DNA of 64,000 nucleotides from Betaproteobacteria bacterium UKL13-2. Its GTDB lineage: Bacteria; Pseudomonadota; Gammaproteobacteria; Burkholderiales; Usitatibacteraceae. Of the stretch, positions 40,028-49,265 are shown piece after piece. Both the position numbers and the translations under genes were made by a program. The stretch is from contig CP012157.1 in the NCBI GenBank assembly GCA_001602455.1, positions 2,227,733-2,291,732 on the forward strand, in the 5' to 3' direction. Under the pieces are notes generated by a model that was given only the letters and a program-made list of their open reading frames with translations, had not been told where the DNA came from and searched no databases. Positions within the stretch are counted from its first letter, which is position 1, and the number at the start of each line of letters is the position of its first letter.

Positions 40028-41170
40028 TTGAACCGTATATTGACGACGCACGTTGGCAGCCTCCCTCGTTCGGAGCGGGTCGCCGAACTCATCTTTGCCC
40101 ACGAGCTGGGTAGCGGCTACGACCCGGCGGAGTTCGATGCCACGATGGCAGATGCGGTCGGCACGGTGGTCAAACGACAGGTAGAGAGCGGCGTCGATCT
40201 GGTGAGCGACGGTGAACAATCGAAGATTAGTTACGCCACCTATATAAAAGACCGCATCACTGGATTCGATGGCGACAGTCCGCGGCGAACACCAAAAGAC
40301 TTGGAATTGTTTCCTTCGTTCATGAAGCGTCTCGCCTCTTCTGGTGGCACCCCTAGTTATCGTCGGCCGCGTTGCGTTGGTCCGATTGCTCCCAAAACGC
40401 TGGAACCGCTAGCGGCTGACATCAAACACTTCCGCGCCGCGATCCAAGCCACACCGCCGACCGGAACCTTTATGAACGCCGCCTCGCCAGGCGTCATCGC
40501 ACTGTTCCAGCCGAACGAGTATTACCCGTCCCATGAGACGTATTTGGAAGCCTTGGCGGAGGCAATGCGCCCAGAGTATGAGGCGATCGTGGCCGCTGGA
40601 TTGACGCTACAGCTCGACTGCCCGGACTTAGGTCTGGGCCGACACATGATGTTCAAAGATAAGACGGAGCAAGAATACGTTGCACTCGCGCATCTACATG
40701 TGGAAGCCATGAATCACGCCCTGCGTAACATTCCTGCGGAGAAGGTGCGGATGCACATTTGCTGGGGCAACTACGAGGGCCCACATCACTGCGATGCGCC
40801 GATGGACGTGGTGCTGCCGATTGCGCTGCGGGCAAAACCGCAGGCGTTGCTATTCGAGTCTGCCAATCCGCGCCACGCACACGAATGGACGGTGTTTCGT
40901 GACAGCAAAATTCCAGACGACAAAATTCTCGTACCCGGCGTACTTGACTCGGTGACCAACTTTATCGAGCACCCATTGTTGGTGGCGGAACGGATTACGC
41001 GTTTTGCCGACCTCGTTGGGCGGGATCGGGTCATTGCCGGAACAGATTGCGGGTTCTCGACCTTTGCCGGCTTTGGCAACGTTGACGCGGAGATCGTCTA
41101 CGCTAAGTTAGGCTCGCTTACCGAGGGTGCCGCAATCGCCAGCAAACGCTTGTGGGGGCAGGCGGCATGA
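40028..41170 (+). CDS. MetE-like (cobalamin-independent methionine synthase fold) protein
   Basis: 380 aa, TTG start at 40028 with GGAGAT 10 bases upstream. It corresponds to the C-terminal catalytic barrel of MetE only. The zinc ligands are conserved: His and Cys in VRMHICWGNY, Glu in LLFESANPRHAHEW, and Cys in IAGTDCGFSTFAGFG. Stand-alone forms are found in catabolic clusters and include enzymes that move alkyl groups between thiols. A demethylation or C-S/C-O alkyl-transfer role in this catabolic cluster is inferred. It follows the LacI gene by 12 bases and overlaps the aldolase gene. Confidence 0.8.
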   Translation: MNRILTTHVGSLPRSERVAELIFAHELGSGYDPAEFDATMADAVGTVVKRQVESGVDLVSDGEQSKISYATYIKDRITGFDGDSPRRTPKDLELFPSFMKRLASSGGTPSYRRPRCVGPIAPKTLEPLAADIKHFRAAIQATPPTGTFMNAASPGVIALFQPNEYYPSHETYLEALAEAMRPEYEAIVAAGLTLQLDCPDLGLGRHMMFKDKTEQEYVALAHLHVEAMNHALRNIPAEKVRMHICWGNYEGPHHCDAPMDVVLPIALRAKPQALLFESANPRHAHEWTVFRDSKIPDDKILVPGVLDSVTNFIEHPLLVAERITRFADLVGRDRVIAGTDCGFSTFAGFGNVDAEIVYAKLGSLTEGAAIASKRLWGQAA

Positions 41171-41943
41171 GTCAGATGAGCCGAATCGATTCGTTTCGTA
41201 CACGGTTACGGCAACGCGAGGCCATGATGGGGACGTTTCTCAAAACGCCCTCTTCGATTGTCTGTGAGGTGTTGGGTTTGTCGCCGCTACATTGCGTTTG
41301 TATCGACGCCGAGCACGCACCCTTTGGCCGGCTCGAGCTTGACCAGTCTATCGCCGCACTGCGCGCGGCCGATATGCCGTCACTGGTCCGTATTCAGTCG
41401 AGCAACGCGGGAGAGATTCTTAGCGCCCTAGACTGTGGCGCCACCGGCGTGGTGTTACCGCATGTGGTCTCAGGTGAACAGGCGCGTGAACTCGTGCAGG
41501 TGTCGCATTACGGACCCGGTGGTCGCGGGTATGCGGGTTCCAGCCGCGCCGCACGTTACACCAATAAGCCGATGTCCGAGCACATCGCACATAGTGCGGC
41601 AACGACGACGCTGGTGGCGCAAATCGAAGACGCCGAGGCAATCGGCAATCTCGATGCGATCGCTTCGGTAGAGGGACTCGATTGTTTGTTCATCGGTCGC
41701 ATGGATCTAACCGTTTCACTTGGTGCCGCAAGTCCGCTGGACTCTGTCGTCATCGATGCCGTCGAGCAGATTTGCGCAGCCGGGCAGCGCCACAATAAAA
41801 CCGTGGGTATGTTTTTTCCACCCGCTGAGGACTGCGCGCGCTGGCAAAAAGTTGGCGCAACGTTTTTTATGTTGGCCTCAGATCAGCAATTTATTCTCGA
41901 TGGTGCCCGCACGCTCGCGGGCAAACTCGCGCCGCCAGCGTAA
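41167..41943 (+). CDS. HpcH/HpaI-family aldolase
   Basis: 258-aa class II (metal-dependent) aldolase of the HpaI/citrate-lyase-beta TIM-barrel family. ATG 41167 overlaps the stop of the MetE-like gene (ATGA). Family segments are GTFLKTPSSIVCEVLG, CIDAEHAPFGRLELD, metal-binding AQIEDAEAIGNLDAI and LFIGRMDLTVSLG. Members split 4-hydroxy-2-oxoacids into pyruvate and an aldehyde, so this would be a late carbon-cleaving step in the pathway. The stop lies against the repeat block at 41960. Confidence 0.85.
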   Translation: MSQMSRIDSFRTRLRQREAMMGTFLKTPSSIVCEVLGLSPLHCVCIDAEHAPFGRLELDQSIAALRAADMPSLVRIQSSNAGEILSALDCGATGVVLPHVVSGEQARELVQVSHYGPGGRGYAGSSRAARYTNKPMSEHIAHSAATTTLVAQIEDAEAIGNLDAIASVEGLDCLFIGRMDLTVSLGAASPLDSVVIDAVEQICAAGQRHNKTVGMFFPPAEDCARWQKVGATFFMLASDQQFILDGARTLAGKLAPPA

Positions 41944-42032
41944 CGACGAGCGATTGCAAAAGTCGTTTCTGGGCGCGCACTTTCAAGCAAAACGCCCTGA
42001 AAACGCCCGCCTGCTGGACACTTTGCCAAACA

Positions 42033-42177
42033 GGGAACTTCTCGAAACCGTCGCGAGCGGGTGAAGTTGGCAGTGACGGGTTGGCAAACGCGGGACACGT
42101 ACCCAGTTTACGGCGACGAATTTGACCAACTCGGGAACTGACAGATTCGCCCGCGCAGTAGGTTTTTAGAAGTTCCC
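42033..42177 (+). repeat. MITE-like repeat unit C
   Basis: A 145-bp single unit with TIRs GGGAACTTCTCGAAACC (42033-42049) and GGTTTTTAGAAGTTCCC (42161-42177). The interior matches units A and B over most of its length (GGCAAACGCGGGACACGTA). The preceding 70 bp (41960-42030) include AACGCCCTGAAAACGCCCGCC, the same flank motif found in the spacer of the 54-402 pair and at 47523. Confidence 0.8.
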
Positions 42178-42313
42178 CAAACACGCGCCCTCCTCCCGTA
42201 CGTATTTGGCAAACACGGCTCGCGCCGCTGTGGTCGGTCAGGCAAAAAATCGCTCGCCCGTTCACCTACTGACCCGCTTTCGAACGCGCTCCCAGGAAAT
42301 GTTCAGGCTAGCT
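42178..42313 (-). repeat. GCTAGCC repeat family, long copy (inverted)
   Basis: The reverse complement starts GCTAGCCTGAACATTTC and follows the 34309-34450 copy for about 135 bp. It directly abuts MITE-like unit C, so the two may be parts of one composite element. The stop codon (TAG) of the SnoaL gene on the minus strand is formed by the CTAG of this repeat. Confidence 0.8.
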
Positions 42314-43327
42314 GTTCGACGGGCCGCCTAGAATTTGCATCCATAACGCGACCTCATCGATCAACACCCACTCGCGCAGCACGCGACCGCGCCAGAATTC
42401 GACATGGTTAATGCCCATGATCTCGACGCGATTGCCCGTTGCCGCTCCAAACGGCGCGTTGGCGCTGCCTCCAGTGTGTTTTGACGTTGCTCGCCAGCGT
42501 ATCGCCACTCGATCGGCGCGGCCATCGCCACGTTGCGCCGCCAAATGCTCAACCGCAAAATTTTCCACGCTGAAGGTCGTAAACAACGTCTGCCAGTATT
42601 GGCCCACCTCGGCATGGCCATAACGCGTCGAGCCGCCTGGTCCAAGATGATGCACCGCATCGTCGTAAGTTCGTGAGACAAGCGCGTGGTCGGGCGCACC
42701 TCCGACGCCCGTGGCAAAGGCGCTCAAGGATGCCGCATAACCAAGCGCTAATGGATCTTGGCTCAAGTGTGAAACATAGCCCGCGGGCGGTGGCGGCGCG
42801 ATAGATTTTGTCCAGCCGCCAATGTCATTTAACCAACGCTGTGCCAGCCCTCTGGGCGCAATCCCAATTTGGATCGCAATGGCCGATTGATCACGTACCA
42901 GCCATTCGTGCACGATCCGATTGTCTTTACACACGCAGTCTGCAATCGTGCGTACGTGGATGGGTTTGCCAGTTGCACGACCAAAATTGCCATCGCCCAG
43001 ATGGGTCATGGTCGAGATGATGCGATGCGAACTCAGGAACCCTCCCGTTGATTCGCCGGATTGAATAATGTCTTCAGCGAGCAAGCGACGATCAGGAAAC
43101 TGTTTCAGCGTGGCCTCAGTGCTGTTGATGACGCTGTCGACACTCGTCGATACCGATGAAGGTGTTTCCACCGGGCATGGATCACTGTAGTAGTGGCGAA
43201 TGTCACCGATACGCCGTCCTTCCCAAATACGCTCGGTGATGATGCGGATGTAGTGGTCGAGGTCGCGAAACTCGGCATCAAAGCCCGCCATCGCCGCGTT
43301 TCCGTTGTGTTGTTCGTCGATCGTCAT
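42308..43327 (-). CDS. tandem SnoaL-like (NTF2-fold) protein 2
   Basis: 339 aa, ATG start at 43327. Two NTF2-like domains (about 20-165 and 190-335). The second ends WVLIDEVALWMQILGGPSNS, corresponding to WVFIDQIDLLLQMD in the first paralog (34724-35707). The first contains GRRIGDIRHYYSDPCPVETP. A SnoaL-type isomerase/cyclase or ester-processing role is possible; sequence does not decide. Its stop codon lies in a repeat. It is divergent from the HisD-like operon. Confidence 0.75.
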   Translation of the reverse strand: MTIDEQHNGNAAMAGFDAEFRDLDHYIRIITERIWEGRRIGDIRHYYSDPCPVETPSSVSTSVDSVINSTEATLKQFPDRRLLAEDIIQSGESTGGFLSSHRIISTMTHLGDGNFGRATGKPIHVRTIADCVCKDNRIVHEWLVRDQSAIAIQIGIAPRGLAQRWLNDIGGWTKSIAPPPPAGYVSHLSQDPLALGYAASLSAFATGVGGAPDHALVSRTYDDAVHHLGPGGSTRYGHAEVGQYWQTLFTTFSVENFAVEHLAAQRGDGRADRVAIRWRATSKHTGGSANAPFGAATGNRVEIMGINHVEFWRGRVLREWVLIDEVALWMQILGGPSNS

Positions 43328-43717
43328 GAGCTATTCAGTCCTTAGAGGGGGCGTTGCGGTGGCGTCCCGCTTGTTTGGCGTCTATTAGCGCAAGAGGGTG
43401 CAAGATGGTTAACAAATGATGGAAATGAGGATACGAGAATACGAGGATACGAGGATACCGCTGGTGGGGTGAATGGGTGGCATTGCATCACCCGCCAACA
43501 AAAGCGCATTGATTTAAGACTATATTCAATACTGCGTATTCAAGCTATAACGCTTCTTTCACCATAGTAAAAAACACACAATTCTCGCCCACTACGGCAG
43601 TCAATCCGATAATTGTTTGCATTCGCAGTACAAATTAAGTCAAAATGTAAGCAAGGCTTATCGTTTATTTGTCTGGCTCCTTTATCTGCCTGCCAATTTC
43701 TGAAACCGGGAACGCGA
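43328..43717. promoter_or_regulatory. divergent SnoaL2 / HisD-like control region with 8-bp tandem repeat
   Basis: A 390-bp gap between divergent genes. It contains four tandem copies of GAGGATAC (43427-43458, the second copy with A for G). The part from 43500 to 43700 is AT-rich and should contain the operon promoter. An in-frame extension of the HisD-like gene upstream to 43613 has no coding support. Confidence 0.55.
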
Positions 43718-45013
43718 ATGATCCAAATTCTTAAGCATGGCAAAACAGCGACACAAAAGGCAGAAATCGATGCGGGTGTTCGCGCCACAGTAGAGGCGAT
43801 TCTGGCGGATATCGAGACACGCGGCGATGCCGCCGTCCATGAGTATTCAGCCAAGTTCGACAAATGGTCTCCGCCATCGTTGCGGCTGACTCCTAGCGAG
43901 ATCGAAGATTGTATTAACAGCCTACCCAAACAAGCTATTGATGACATCAAGTTTGCCCAAGCGCAGATCAAACGATTTGCGCAGGTGCAGATGTTGTCCA
44001 TGCGTGATGTGGAAGTTGAAACCTTGCCGGGGGTCATCCTCGGCCACAAGAATATCCCGATGCAATCTGTCGGCTGTTACGTGCCGGGTGGAAAGTATCC
44101 GCTGCTCGCTTCGGCCCACATGGGTGTGTTGACGGCCAAGGTGGCTGGTGTAAAGCGTGTCATTGCCTGCGCCCCACCCTATGAAGGTAAACCCGCCGCC
44201 GCCATCGTCGCAGCAATGGCGCTGGCTGGTGCGGATGAGATTTATGTTGTCGGCGGCGTGCAGGCGGTGGCGATGATGGCACTGGGCACCGAGAACGTGG
44301 CACCAGTGGATATGTTGGTAGGCCCCGGCAATGCCTACGTGGCAGAGGCAAAACGCCAGTTGTACGGGCGTGTGGGTATCGATTTGTTTGCCGGACCAAC
44401 AGAAACCATGGTCATCTGCGACGATACCGTCGATGCGGAATTGGTCGCGGTCGACCTGCTTGGTCAAGCCGAACACGGACCGAACTCACCGGCCGTCTGT
44501 ATTACCACCAGCAAAAAAATTGCCGCCGAATTGCCCGCGCAAATCGAAAGCGTACTCAAACGTCTTGCGACCCGCGATATTGCCAGCGTCGCGTGGCGCG
44601 ATTACGGCCAGATTATCTTGTGTGAAACGGATCAGGAGATGCTCGAAGAAGCCGAACGGATTTGTTCAGAGCACGTACAAGTGATGACCAAAAATCCCGA
44701 TTGGTTCCTCGAACGTATGAGCAACTACGGCGCGCTCTTTCTTGGCCATCGCACCAATGTTTCCTACGGCGATAAAGTGATCGGTACCAACCACACACTG
44801 CCAACGAATCGCGCTGGCCGGTACAGCGGCGGCCTGTGGGTCGGCAAGTTCATCAAAACCCATACCTACCAACGCGTTTTAACCGATGAGGCCTCAGTGA
44901 TGATCGGTGAGTACTGCTCGAGGCTCTGTGCACTGGAACATTTTGCGGGCCACCAAGAGCAAGCTGATATCCGTGTTCGTCGTCTTTCGCCCGCCGCCGA
45001 TACGTATGCCTGA
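43718..45013 (+). CDS. HisD-like zinc alcohol dehydrogenase (catabolic paralog)
   Basis: 431-aa member of the histidinol dehydrogenase family, ATG 43718. The zinc and catalytic residues are visible: Gln/His in [14 protein letters not shown], the Glu-His equivalent replaced in context by [17 protein letters not shown], and His in [33 protein letters not shown] differs from biosynthetic HisD and resembles catabolic paralogs such as sulfopropanediol dehydrogenase HpsN. No other his gene is nearby. It would oxidise a primary alcohol to an acid with two NAD+. It heads a tightly overlapping operon. Confidence 0.83.
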   Translation: MIQILKHGKTATQKAEIDAGVRATVEAILADIETRGDAAVHEYSAKFDKWSPPSLRLTPSEIEDCINSLPKQAIDDIKFAQAQIKRFAQVQMLSMRDVEVETLPGVILGHKNIPMQSVGCYVPGGKYPLLASAHMGVLTAKVAGVKRVIACAPPYEGKPAAAIVAAMALAGADEIYVVGGVQAVAMMALGTENVAPVDMLVGPGNAYVAEAKRQLYGRVGIDLFAGPTETMVICDDTVDAELVAVDLLGQAEHGPNSPAVCITTSKKIAAELPAQIESVLKRLATRDIASVAWRDYGQIILCETDQEMLEEAERICSEHVQVMTKNPDWFLERMSNYGALFLGHRTNVSYGDKVIGTNHTLPTNRAGRYSGGLWVGKFIKTHTYQRVLTDEASVMIGEYCSRLCALEHFAGHQEQADIRVRRLSPAADTYA

Positions 45014-45782
45014 ACTAACGCCGAATGCGCGGGGCAAACTTGCGGGTAAGGTGGCGCTGGTGACTGGCGGCGCAGGCGGCTTGGGGTCGGCTATTTGTCT
45101 GGCATTGGCCAACGAAGGGGCTAGCGTGGTGATTGGGTATCATCATTCGCACGCTGCTGCAAAGACGCTCGCCGCGCATTTGCCAACAGAAGGGGCGACA
45201 CACATTGCCTTAGCCTCGCCGGTGACCGATAGCGCGGCCCTGATCACACTAGCCGACGAGATAGATCGTCGCTATGGACGATTAGACGTACTTGTTAACT
45301 GTGCTGGCACTACACGCTTTGTGCCGCACCCCGAGCTAGACCAGCTAGATGACCAACTCATTGACGACATTTTGGCGACCAATATCCGTGGCCCGATTGC
45401 GATGGTGCGTGCGATGAAGACACTGCTACAGCGCCATGCTGACGGTCTCGTCGTCAACATTTCCTCAATCGCAGCGAAATCTGCAATGGGCAGCAATATT
45501 GCCTACTGCGCGTCCAAAGCCGCGCTGGATAACCTCACCAAGTCGCTCGCACGTGCGCTGGCGCCACGCATTCGTGTCGTCTCGGTTTCACCGGGCCTGG
45601 TCGATACCGAATTCGTGAAACGCATGGATGAAGGCTGGCGCGACGAACAGGTCACACGCACCCCCTTACATCGGCTCTGTACTCCTACCGAAGTGGCACA
45701 GGCCGTCATTGCTTGTGCCACGCATTTCACCTTTTCTACCGGTAGCGTATTTGCGGTTGATGGTGGGAGGGCCTTGTCATGA
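45006..45782 (+). CDS. SDR-family oxidoreductase
   Basis: 258-aa classical short-chain dehydrogenase. The cofactor motif is [11 protein letters not shown] near residue 20, the structural NxAG is VNCAGTTRF, and the catalytic Ser-Tyr-Lys is in [21 protein letters not shown]. The C-terminal SPGLVDTEF and GSVFAVDGG are typical. Start ATG 45006 overlaps the HisD-like stop by 8 bases, and the stop overlaps the bicupin by 4. It probably oxidises or reduces a secondary alcohol in the same pathway. Confidence 0.87.
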   Translation: MPELTPNARGKLAGKVALVTGGAGGLGSAICLALANEGASVVIGYHHSHAAAKTLAAHLPTEGATHIALASPVTDSAALITLADEIDRRYGRLDVLVNCAGTTRFVPHPELDQLDDQLIDDILATNIRGPIAMVRAMKTLLQRHADGLVVNISSIAAKSAMGSNIAYCASKAALDNLTKSLARALAPRIRVVSVSPGLVDTEFVKRMDEGWRDEQVTRTPLHRLCTPTEVAQAVIACATHFTFSTGSVFAVDGGRALS

Positions 45783-46804
45783 ATGCGACGCCGTTGTTAT
45801 CGACTCGGCTGGCAGAGCGGCTGGTGCATTACGCTGAGCTAATTCCGTGCACCAACGCCTTTATTGATGCCCGCAGCCCCGGCAGCGATCAGAAGGAAAA
45901 CTTCACCATCATCGGCCCCGGTGTGGCAGAAAACCCGCAGCAACATGTACATATCCGGGAGCCGCATGGTTTTAACATCGGCGCGGCACGACAACCGCCG
46001 GGTTGCACCAACTCGCTGCACAGCCACGACAGTGCGGAAGTGTTCATCATCCACACGGGCACATGGCGATTTTTTTGGGGTGAACACGGCGACGCGGGTG
46101 AAGTTGTTTTGCAGCCGGGCGACACCATCTCGATTCCGATTCATGTCTTTCGCGGGTTTGAGAACGTCGGCGACGACATCGGCTTTATGTTTGCGGTTCT
46201 CGGTGGCGACGACCCTGGTCGCGTGCATTGGGCGCCACATGTGATCGAAAAGGCGCGCGGCCATGGCTTGGTGCTGCTAGAAAGCGGGCGCTTGGTTGAC
46301 ACCACACTAGGCGAGAGTATTCCTGTTAACGACGTGGCGGTGCGCCCTTCTCGCGCCGATGAGATTGCATATATCCGGGTTCCCACGGCGGCAGAAATGT
46401 TTGCCAACGTCGCCCGCGGTACCAATCTGGTTACCGACCACACCTCGCCGCTGAACGCCGAGGGCGTCGAAGATGCAGCCGTGATTCTTGCCGATGCCCA
46501 CAACACGGCACCCATTACCAGTACGCATGGATTCACCGTTCGACGCCTGACCTTAAAGGCTGGTGCGCGTAGCGCCGCATATTCAGTTAACGCGAGCGAA
46601 GTATTGTTAGTCCATCGTGGTCGCCTCGATTGGCGTGCGAAAAATGCCGACGTGCTCGGTAGCGACGCATTTGTTGCCCTCGCGGCCGGCGACACCTTCA
46701 GCGCACCCGCGAATACAGCAAGATGGTTAGAGGCAAGTCACGACGCTGAAGTTTTTGTCGTGCGTCCACACACGGCAGCGGTAGCCGCCGCTGTGTTGGC
46801 CTGA
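45779..46804 (+). CDS. bicupin protein
   Basis: 341 aa with two cupin barrels. The N-terminal one has the metal-binding pattern NSLHSHDSAEVFIIHTGTWRF (His, His, Glu) and GDTISIPIHVFRGFEN. The C-terminal one (about 250-335) is degenerate (SAAYSVNASEVLLVHRGRL) and lacks the histidine pair. The architecture resembles gentisate-dioxygenase-like or sugar-acid-binding bicupins, but specific residues do not identify a reaction. ATG overlaps the SDR stop (ATGA). Confidence 0.78.
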   Translation: MNATPLLSTRLAERLVHYAELIPCTNAFIDARSPGSDQKENFTIIGPGVAENPQQHVHIREPHGFNIGAARQPPGCTNSLHSHDSAEVFIIHTGTWRFFWGEHGDAGEVVLQPGDTISIPIHVFRGFENVGDDIGFMFAVLGGDDPGRVHWAPHVIEKARGHGLVLLESGRLVDTTLGESIPVNDVAVRPSRADEIAYIRVPTAAEMFANVARGTNLVTDHTSPLNAEGVEDAAVILADAHNTAPITSTHGFTVRRLTLKAGARSAAYSVNASEVLLVHRGRLDWRAKNADVLGSDAFVALAAGDTFSAPANTARWLEASHDAEVFVVRPHTAAVAAAVLA

Positions 46805-46813
46805 ACACGTTCG

Positions 46814-47569
46814 ATGAATGTGACAACACCGACGCTGGTCTTGCTTCCTGGCACCTTGTGCGACTTACGCGTCTGGCAGCCCGTCGCCGAGCGCCTTGAT
46901 CCGCAATGGCGGACGCAATTTGTCGATTTTGGCGCACTAGATCGTGTGGCGGAGATGGCCGCGCGCGCGTTATCAGCCGCCAGCGGGTTGTTGGTTCCGG
47001 TTGGTGTCTCGATGGGCGGCATCGTGGCCCTTGAGATGTGGCGATTAGCGCCGGAGCGTATCGCTGCATTAGCGTTGTTTGACACCAATCCCGGCGCTGA
47101 TACCGAGGCCAGGCGTCGCGCACGCGAACACCAGCTCGACCAAGCGCACCTTGCCGGCCCCAACGGCCTACAGACCTTGGTGCGATCCCACTTATTGCCC
47201 AGCTACTTCCCACGCGCAGTGTCACCAGTTGTCGAAACGACCGTGTTGGCCATGGCGTTGGATGCTGGACTCACCACACTGACAAAGCAGTCCGCCGCGC
47301 TGGCGATGAGAATCGACTATTGGCCGCTGCTCCCGTCCATTAACAAACCAGCACTCGTTGCGTGTGGAGAATTCGACCTGTTGTGCCCGCCAGCCCAACA
47401 CAGGCAGATGACCGGACTGATGCCACAAGTGCAATTTCGATTAATCGGTGAGGCCGGACATCTCGCGCCGCTTGAGCAACCATTACAGACAGCGGCGATT
47501 CTTCAAGCTTGGCTCTCCAGTATCGGCGGGCGTTTTCAGACAAAAGTGGCTGAAGATGTCCGTGTATAA
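46814..47569 (+). CDS. alpha/beta hydrolase
   Basis: 251-aa alpha/beta-hydrolase fold protein. The nucleophile elbow is GVSMGG (Ser at about residue 65), the oxyanion region is LLPGTLCDLRVW, the acid is in VACGEFDLLCPP and the catalytic His is in IGEAGHLAPLE. Esterase or lactonase activity is likely. The final 14 residues (GGRFQTKVAEDVRV) are encoded by sequence matching the dispersed repeat flank, so the original stop was probably replaced by repeat insertion. It starts 9 bases after the bicupin. Confidence 0.85.
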   Translation: MNVTTPTLVLLPGTLCDLRVWQPVAERLDPQWRTQFVDFGALDRVAEMAARALSAASGLLVPVGVSMGGIVALEMWRLAPERIAALALFDTNPGADTEARRRAREHQLDQAHLAGPNGLQTLVRSHLLPSYFPRAVSPVVETTVLAMALDAGLTTLTKQSAALAMRIDYWPLLPSINKPALVACGEFDLLCPPAQHRQMTGLMPQVQFRLIGEAGHLAPLEQPLQTAAILQAWLSSIGGRFQTKVAEDVRV

Positions 47570-47584
47570 ATGACTTTCGTTTCT

Positions 47585-47640
47585 GGGCACTTCTGTAAAC
47601 CTGCTGCGTGGGTGAATTTCGCGCTTGCGGTGCTCGCCGT
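47585..47640 (-). repeat. truncated MITE-like repeat unit D
   Basis: Matches one end of units A-C: TIR GGGCACTTCTGTAAACC (47585-47601), then CTGCTGCGTGGGTGAATTTC and GCGGTGCTCGCCGT, and stops abruptly at 47640. The flank GGCGGGCGTTTTCAG is at 47527. The sequence forms the leader of the symporter gene starting at 47661. Confidence 0.7.
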
Positions 47641-47660
47641 CCACCAAGGGGTTAACCAAT

Positions 47661-49265
47661 ATGAAATTTGATGTGCTCGACTGGTCTATTCTCATCGCGT
47701 TTTTATTGGGCAATTTGGTTCTCGGGTACCTCGTCGGCGGCAAGGTCACCACCGCGCGGGAATTTAACATCGGTAACGGTCGCACGCCGTGGTGGGCAAT
47801 TGGCTTATCGGTGATTGCAACTTACATTAGCGCGTTGTCGTTCCTTGGTGCGCCAGCATGGGCTTACAAGGACGGTTTGGCCGCACTGGCGATCCATCTC
47901 AATTACCCGATTGTGATTCTGCTGGTGACAAGTTTTTTCCTGCCGTTCTTTTATGCGAGTGGCGTGGCGTCGATTTACGATTACCAAGAGCGGCGCTTCG
48001 GCCCGACCTCACGCGCAGTAATGTCGACCATTTTCCTCGTCACTCAAGGGCTTTCAACCGGCGCGATTTTGTACGCTACTGCTCTGGTGTTGCAATTCAT
48101 CACCGGCATCTCGGTTCCGGCGGGTATTGTGCTCATTACCGTCATGGCGCTCATTTACACCACGATGGGCGGCATGTTGGCAGTGATTTGGACCGACGTG
48201 TTTCAGGCCGTTGTGTTGTTTGGTGGCGCGATCGTGATCATGGTGGCGTTGATTGTCGCCATGCCAGTCCCCATTCTTGAGGTGCTGGCAAACCTTAAAT
48301 CGCTGGGACGGCTCAATGCGATGAACCCAGCACCCGACATCACGATCTCGACCACAATTTGGTCTGGCCTGATTGGCATGACCCTATTTCACATCACGGT
48401 TTATGGCGCAAACCAAATGATGGTGCAACGTACGCTGGGTGCAGCAACCATCGGTGAAGCGAAGAAAGCTTATCTGCTGATGGGGTACGCTGCGTTTCCA
48501 ATTTATTTTTTGTTCTTTTTTATCGGTGTACTCGCATACGGCTACTACGGCGGTAAGCCGTTTGCCAACAACAACGAAATCATTCTGCAATTTGCCGCAG
48601 ATTCGGGTGTACCCGGGTTGTTGGGCATCTTGGCCGCAGCGGTGCTTGCGGCCTCCATGTCAACACTGAGCTCAGCGTTTAATTCCATGGCTACTGCAAG
48701 TGTGGTGGACTTCTACCAACGTTACTTCAAGCGTGACGAATCCGACGCACACTACTTGTTGGCGACGCGCTGGGCGACTGTTTTTTGGGCAGTCCTGATC
48801 ATTTTCCCAGCGATTCTCTACACCCGCAGCGACGGCTCGATTCTGGAAGTAATTAGCAAAATCGGCAGTTACTTTGTCGGCGCAAAGTTGGGGATGTACG
48901 CGCTCGGCTTTTTTTCGAAACACACCACCGAACGCGGCTTAATGGTCGGCGTCGTCGCGGGCTTTGCCATCATTTGGTATGTGGCCACACAGACGCGCAT
49001 TGCGTGGCCGTGGTTCTGTTTGATTGGCGGTGCCATCACCACCATTGTCGGCTGGAGCATGAGCCGAATGCTAGACGGCAAACAGGCCGAATGGTCGGCT
49101 TACTCGATCCCCGGGCAGCGTGCACGTTTTGCCAACGAAGGCCGTGCGACCACCCAAGGTAAATGGAATACAGTGCCCGGCGAAATCGACAAACAAGCCT
49201 GGTGGTTAGTTGTCTATTTGGTGGGGACGCTACTGCTGCTCGTGTTGCTGGAGGCTCTGGTCTAG
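47661..49265 (+). CDS. sodium:solute symporter (SSS family)
   Basis: 534-aa inner-membrane transporter with about 13 hydrophobic spans. Family features: an N-terminal VLDWSILIAFLLGNLVLGY span, GGKVTTAREFNIGNGRTPWW, ATYISALSFLGAPAWAYKDG and AAVLAASMSTLSSAFNSMAT (sodium-site helix). I start it at ATG 47661. It would be the inner-membrane uptake step for the pathway substrate, with the TonB receptor in the outer membrane. The TAG stop is part of the GCTAGCC repeat at 49262. Confidence 0.87.
   Translation: MKFDVLDWSILIAFLLGNLVLGYLVGGKVTTAREFNIGNGRTPWWAIGLSVIATYISALSFLGAPAWAYKDGLAALAIHLNYPIVILLVTSFFLPFFYASGVASIYDYQERRFGPTSRAVMSTIFLVTQGLSTGAILYATALVLQFITGISVPAGIVLITVMALIYTTMGGMLAVIWTDVFQAVVLFGGAIVIMVALIVAMPVPILEVLANLKSLGRLNAMNPAPDITISTTIWSGLIGMTLFHITVYGANQMMVQRTLGAATIGEAKKAYLLMGYAAFPIYFLFFFIGVLAYGYYGGKPFANNNEIILQFAADSGVPGLLGILAAAVLAASMSTLSSAFNSMATASVVDFYQRYFKRDESDAHYLLATRWATVFWAVLIIFPAILYTRSDGSILEVISKIGSYFVGAKLGMYALGFFSKHTTERGLMVGVVAGFAIIWYVATQTRIAWPWFCLIGGAITTIVGWSMSRMLDGKQAEWSAYSIPGQRARFANEGRATTQGKWNTVPGEIDKQAWWLVVYLVGTLLLLVLLEALV

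Noticed and set aside
40028-41170. Full cobalamin-independent methionine synthase (metE)
   Set aside because: It is half the length and lacks the N-terminal barrel; only the zinc-binding catalytic barrel is present.
43427-43458. CRISPR array
   Set aside because: The 8-bp units are directly adjacent with no spacers; no cas gene is in the window.
43718-45013. Biosynthetic histidinol dehydrogenase (hisD)
   Set aside because: No his operon genes are near, the C-terminal segment differs from biosynthetic HisD, and it is overlapped with catabolic genes; a catabolic paralog is more likely.
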